In this document: piece by piece, positions 61,201-64,000 of the stretch
How the letters are laid out: each line of letters opens with the position of its first letter
Numbering within the stretch: position 1 is the stretch's first letter
Assembly (NCBI RefSeq): GCF_023667495.1
Contig: NZ_JAMOZL010000004.1
Span: forward strand, 186,001 to 250,000
Direction: 5' to 3'
DNA: 64,000 nt
From: Dyadobacter sp. MSC1_007
Lineage (GTDB): Bacteria > Bacteroidota > Bacteroidia > Cytophagales > Spirosomataceae
The notes under the pieces: generated by a model
The model's database searches: none
What the model was told of the DNA's origin: nothing
What the model saw: only the letters and a program-made list of their open reading frames with translations
Translations under genes and position numbers: made by a program

Positions 61201-63736
61201 ATCTAACCACTTCAATGCTCGCAGAAACCGCACTTACCAACGCGCCACTTTTGTTAAGCCCCACAATATCGACGGGTACCGGAGCATTAGTGCCGACATA
61301 AGAGTCTGGAAGTCGGATTCCATAAAATACGGGCTGGGTGAATACATCAAACTGTTGAATCCTGCCAACGGACCTCCCATTTTCATCGAAAACGTTGACA
61401 TAAATTGAACCCCGCAATACGCCAATATCTTGCATGCTGGACGGGATTGTAAATTGCTCGTTCGCCTGGCCCTGTTCATTGGTTGTTCCCGCACGGCTGT
61501 CGCGCTCAAAAGTGGTTTTGTCCGGAATATCGAATCGATATTCCGGAAATGCCTCGGCTGAGAAACTCTTGCGTCGCAGTTCGAAATCCATTTGATAATT
61601 ACGGTTGCCGGCAGGCGGGCCAAAAAGGTTCGTAGCAGTAGCCGTAAGCGAGATTTTTTGCCCCGACACATAATCTTTCGCAGCCCCGCTCAGGTCCACC
61701 TTAATGCGATCGGGCATAAACTCTTCCACACTCACAGCCTGTGAACCGAGCAAAACCTCATTCGCATTATAAACTTCGAGGATATAAGTGCCTGTTAACA
61801 CGCCAGCATCTAGCGGAATTTCGGTCTCTACCGCTCCCTGCTCATTGGTAATCTTCCGCCACGTCCTGAATTCCCGTCCATTTGGCGTGAGCAGCCTCAG
61901 TTTCAAAGGAATTTTGGCGGCTGTCTGCCAGCTTTGGGTTCTCAGCACAGTATTAAAATACATTGTTTCGCCCGGACGGTAAATATCACGTTGGCCATAA
62001 ATAAATACCTGAAATCCGGACGCATTATCGCGCAAACCTTCCACATCGAAACGGGAAGTCAGCACCTGCGAATCTTCCAGCAAGAGATAGTTAAAATCAT
62101 CCTCAGAGCTGGCGGTAACCATTGCTATCTTAAATCCTGGGGCCTTTTCGCTGAGCGTTTTCACATGCGCAACGCCTTCACCATCAGTTTTAATACTAAA
62201 AACGTTCTGGTTATTGGAGCTTACCAGCGTCAGTTCCAGGTCGGCGATAGGTTCGTTGGTTTTAATGGAATTAGCAAAAATCCACAGTTCATCTTTCCCC
62301 TGCTTGGCGATCAGCCCGATGTCGGAAATGGAAACGAGTTTAGTTGCTCCGAGGTAAGCTTCTTCCTCGGAATTTACCGCTACCAGATATACGCCCTGCC
62401 GTTTATTGTCGTCCGGCAGCGCAATGTTCAATGCGGAGATACCTTTGCTTTTGGAGAGATTTTCCGTCTCGATCGTCTTGTTGACAATCACATCGCTCAG
62501 CTGGTTTTCGCGGTCATCGCTGTAATTGAAATTACCAGTCGGCTGCCAGTCGTCGCCGACATAAGCATAGTCGTTCCAACGATTATTGTGGATATAATGG
62601 AGGATATTGTTGGCATAGAGCTTTGAAATCCGTACTTGCACTTTGGGCACGTTCACAATTTGCACGCCGATATTCCGCGAGCTTTTGGTGGACATGTACA
62701 GTCCTTTTTTGTTCGCAAAAGATATCGCCGCAGGCATTTTCCCAAAAAACAAATCACGAGAAGTGCCCTCTTCCAATGTGTGTCCAAGCAACCCTTTCAG
62801 TGTTTGGTTCAATTGAAGCACATAGGTATCGGTCTCGTTGAATGCACCCCGGACCACAAAGCCATTCTCAGTCGGCTCGGCTTCCACGGCCGCTTCCGGA
62901 TTAATGGAAAAGCTCTTTGCAATGCTTTCCTTGTCAAGTTCCTGTGTGGTAATAATCCGGGCGTATCCTTCATTATTTTCAAAGCCCGTTTTGACATCTA
63001 CCACTTCCAAATGCAGCGGCGACGGAATGCTTACCATACGGGTCAGCGCATCCTGACTCATGTAGGAAGTATTTTGAACCTTCACTCCCTTATCGACAAC
63101 CACATTTACAGGAATTTCATTGTTGTCGGCCTTGCCCGGCGCCGCAAATGCGATCGTGACCGACGTTTCGGATTGGGAGGGAAGTATTTTGTAATCCAAT
63201 GATTGCGTTCCGGCCGTAATTTTGAGCTTTTCGGCTACATTCTGATTGTTGACGGGATAATTGAAATTCAGCCGCAACCGCGCTTCCTGTCGTCCTGTTT
63301 CCTGCGATAATGTCCACCAGCTTTCGGTTTCCACCAATTGGAGATAAGGTGTGTGAAAATCAATGGGATCCTGTGAAATCTTGTATTTCTTGTCCTTATC
63401 CGTTTTATCGGTCAGCAGATCTGTAAGTTTTGCTTTGTATGAAGTAGCGGCCCCAAAGCCTGCGACGGGCGAAAATATCAGTTCATTCGGTGCCGTCCAT
63501 TTGAATTTACCTCTCACGGCTGGCTCAAACTGGACATATTGTGTTGAATCCCAGCTGTTCAGATCGCCTGGGGCAGCGATATCCTTGTTGAATGTGAATA
63601 CCAGGTTTTGGGATTGCCCTACCTCGTCGGTGAAGTTGGTGCCGGCAATGCGGATTTCGTTAAAAGAAGAACAGCCGTTGAAAATCCAGGCAATAAAAAG
63701 GAGGCAAAAAGAACACAGGATCGAAGTCTTTTTCAT
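58277..63736 (-). CDS. Alpha-2-macroglobulin family lipoprotein
   Basis: 1819 residues. The SPII signal ends with the lipobox FNGC (C22). A long chain of beta-rich macroglobulin domains follows, including the A2M_N block YRPGETMYFNTVLRTQSW and the alpha-2-macroglobulin signature, then the thioester site GCLEQ with Cys1346 and Gln1349, and a helical TED-like domain. Such proteins trap proteases in the periplasm or at the surface. The usual PBP1c partner gene is not present in the window. The gene is closed at the 3' side by the aquaporin gene. Confidence 0.95.
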   Translation of the reverse strand: MKKTSILCSFCLLFIAWIFNGCSSFNEIRIAGTNFTDEVGQSQNLVFTFNKDIAAPGDLNSWDSTQYVQFEPAVRGKFKWTAPNELIFSPVAGFGAATSYKAKLTDLLTDKTDKDKKYKISQDPIDFHTPYLQLVETESWWTLSQETGRQEARLRLNFNYPVNNQNVAEKLKITAGTQSLDYKILPSQSETSVTIAFAAPGKADNNEIPVNVVVDKGVKVQNTSYMSQDALTRMVSIPSPLHLEVVDVKTGFENNEGYARIITTQELDKESIAKSFSINPEAAVEAEPTENGFVVRGAFNETDTYVLQLNQTLKGLLGHTLEEGTSRDLFFGKMPAAISFANKKGLYMSTKSSRNIGVQIVNVPKVQVRISKLYANNILHYIHNNRWNDYAYVGDDWQPTGNFNYSDDRENQLSDVIVNKTIETENLSKSKGISALNIALPDDNKRQGVYLVAVNSEEEAYLGATKLVSISDIGLIAKQGKDELWIFANSIKTNEPIADLELTLVSSNNQNVFSIKTDGEGVAHVKTLSEKAPGFKIAMVTASSEDDFNYLLLEDSQVLTSRFDVEGLRDNASGFQVFIYGQRDIYRPGETMYFNTVLRTQSWQTAAKIPLKLRLLTPNGREFRTWRKITNEQGAVETEIPLDAGVLTGTYILEVYNANEVLLGSQAVSVEEFMPDRIKVDLSGAAKDYVSGQKISLTATATNLFGPPAGNRNYQMDFELRRKSFSAEAFPEYRFDIPDKTTFERDSRAGTTNEQGQANEQFTIPSSMQDIGVLRGSIYVNVFDENGRSVGRIQQFDVFTQPVFYGIRLPDSYVGTNAPVPVDIVGLNKSGALVSAVSASIEVVRLEYQTVVEKKYDRLQYTSRKSEKVVYSNKLNLAGGKGTFRYVPTVSGEYEVRVRRPGATHYTLANFYAYGYGYTQYSSFEVSNEGRVLMETDKDKYKTGESAKVLFKTPFDGRLLVTVERNNVLEQHILTTEKKAAELTFKITDEHLPNVFVTATLIRPLDSSDMPLTVAHGFVPVLVEDPDRKLQVAITAVEKSRSKTKQQIRIKTEPNTEVTLAVVDEGILQIKNSQTPDIHGHFYQKRALEVTSYDLYAQLFPELTISGTSSSGGDGYDLERRINPLSNGRTELVSFWSGQLTANGSGEATFDVHIPQFSGDLRIMAVAYKDKAFGSATKNMKVADPIVISAGLPRFLSPGDELVLPVNISNTQSKAANASVTLQLDGPLAAGATPVSQKITIPAGKETRAVFSVRALTAIGSGKITVKVNAFNETFVNQTQITVRPASPLLKTSASGIVAADKQGLIDLSSSFIPATSNSQVVLSRSPLVQGGGKALSALLGYPYGCLEQTVSKAFPQIYFADLAKAMAAPVYTVRTGESDFNPMTNVQQAIRKVESQQLFNGGMGMWPGATKEDWWATAYAVHFLEEARRAGFEVNAKTLSRAIEYLTAQSGTTANREVVVASTNNGLAYEGQPTGTQTRKTVARREAIYSLYVLALNGKPNRASMNYYKQNPQLLTLDSKYLLAAAFQMVGDTRGFNTLVPKKYISESTGSYFDDSYSSPLRNMALVLNTLIESDPGNAQIPILARQLSKAIQSASYLNTQEAAFAVLALGKLGKKTANSTVTAAVSANGKAVGQFTGKELKISKGIVNRKLAVKTQGKGDLYWFAQTEGMSATGAYVEEDQGISIRRQFLTRNGSPVQTFHQNDLVVVKLTLVSTNGLPVENIVVTDLLPSGFEIENPRITEPRDMPWITKAAVPEYYDIRDDRIHFFTTADGQEKSFYYQARIVSKGTFTVGPAAADAMYQGEYRSYSGGGKITVE

Positions 63737-63750
63737 AGGAAAGAGGATAT

Positions 63751-63786
63751 AAAAAACGGATGATTTTCAGGATCAAAAATCATCCG
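63751..63786 (-). terminator. Rho-independent terminator after ispH
   Basis: An 11-bp perfect stem (63757-63767 with 63776-63786) and a run of T residues on the minus strand, between ispH and the macroglobulin gene. Confidence 0.88.
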
Positions 63787-63878
63787 CCTAAATTAGCTTT
63801 TATAACTTAATTCCCTTTAAATAACCACTTTCAAATGATTCAACGGATGGAAAAACGAAGTTTCCGGTCGTTATCTTT

Positions 63879-64000
63879 TTAAAAGGCCTTCATCACATCT
63901 TCGATCGGTTTTGCGCCTTCGAAAAACGAAAGTAAACGCAGCAGGATTCCCTCCACAACCGCATCGGGACAGGAGGCCCCGCATGTGAGCATAACGCGCA
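63879..64000 (-). CDS. ispH: 4-Hydroxy-3-methylbut-2-enyl diphosphate reductase, C-terminal fragment (cut by window edge)
   Basis: The last 39 codons plus stop of a gene entering from the right edge. The translation VMLTCGASCPDAVVEGIL matches the conserved IspH C-terminal segment with its cluster-binding cysteine, in the usual S/TxGASCPD context. IspH makes the final isoprenoid precursors of the MEP pathway. Only this end is visible, so the call rests on one motif and length. Confidence 0.88.
   Translation of the reverse strand, partial: RVMLTCGASCPDAVVEGILLRLLSFFEGAKPIEDVMKAF

Overview
The window looks like chromosomal DNA of a Gram-negative Bacteroidota bacterium, most likely a Cytophagales member near Dyadobacter/Spirosoma. 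That placement is inferred from family knowledge, not from a search. Supporting signs are intergenic promoter boxes of the Bacteroidota form TAnnTTTG, few Shine-Dalgarno sites, a DUF3078 outer-membrane protein, a RplM start typical of the phylum, a transpeptidase with a PASTA tail, and many SPII lipoproteins. MurE carries the DNPR motif of meso-diaminopimelate enzymes. No tRNA, rRNA, CRISPR array, prophage or complete insertion sequence was seen.

Layout. 1-3853 (minus) holds the distal part of the division and cell-wall (dcw) cluster: murC (partial), murG, ftsW, murD. 3944-8942 (minus) holds mscL, a DUF3078 protein, an ECF sigma factor, tsf, rpsB, rpsI and rplM. 9173-16913 is mixed: a DUF1080 hydrolase, a VapBC-type toxin-antitoxin pair, a DUF2520 protein, kdsC, an acyltransferase, a polysaccharide deacetylase, sbcD, a DksA-like protein and pdhB. 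17121-23949 (minus) is a three-gene transglutaminase / ATP-grasp / alpha-E / DUF2126 cluster, a predicted peptide-ligating system of unknown role. 24264-29060 holds proC, a DUF1338 dioxygenase, two small accessory proteins, a two-hydrolase fusion and a small coiled-coil protein. 29309-35604 (minus) is the proximal dcw half: rsmH, ftsL, ftsI-like, murE, mraY. Both dcw halves keep the classical order and strand but are about 25 kb apart.

35745-46993 holds a TlpA-like thioredoxin, a MarR regulator with a fused beta-oxidation enzyme, an Rrf2 regulator, a three-gene sugar/glycosyltransferase operon, a small lipoprotein, an M3 peptidase and an orphan DUF433 protein. 47038-52797 holds a dicarboxylate symporter and a haemin operon (DUF6686-type protein, hmuTUVS) with a good promoter, a possible iron-responsive operator and a strong terminator. 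52998-64000 holds a B12-dependent ribonucleotide reductase, an XRE regulator, purB, an aquaporin-family channel, a very large alpha-2-macroglobulin lipoprotein and the 3' end of ispH.

Most of the window is housekeeping sequence. The parts most worth a second look are the transglutaminase/amidoligase cluster, the split dcw cluster, the hydrolase fusion, the regulatory palindromes before marR, hmu and nrdJ, and two families of short intergenic repeats.
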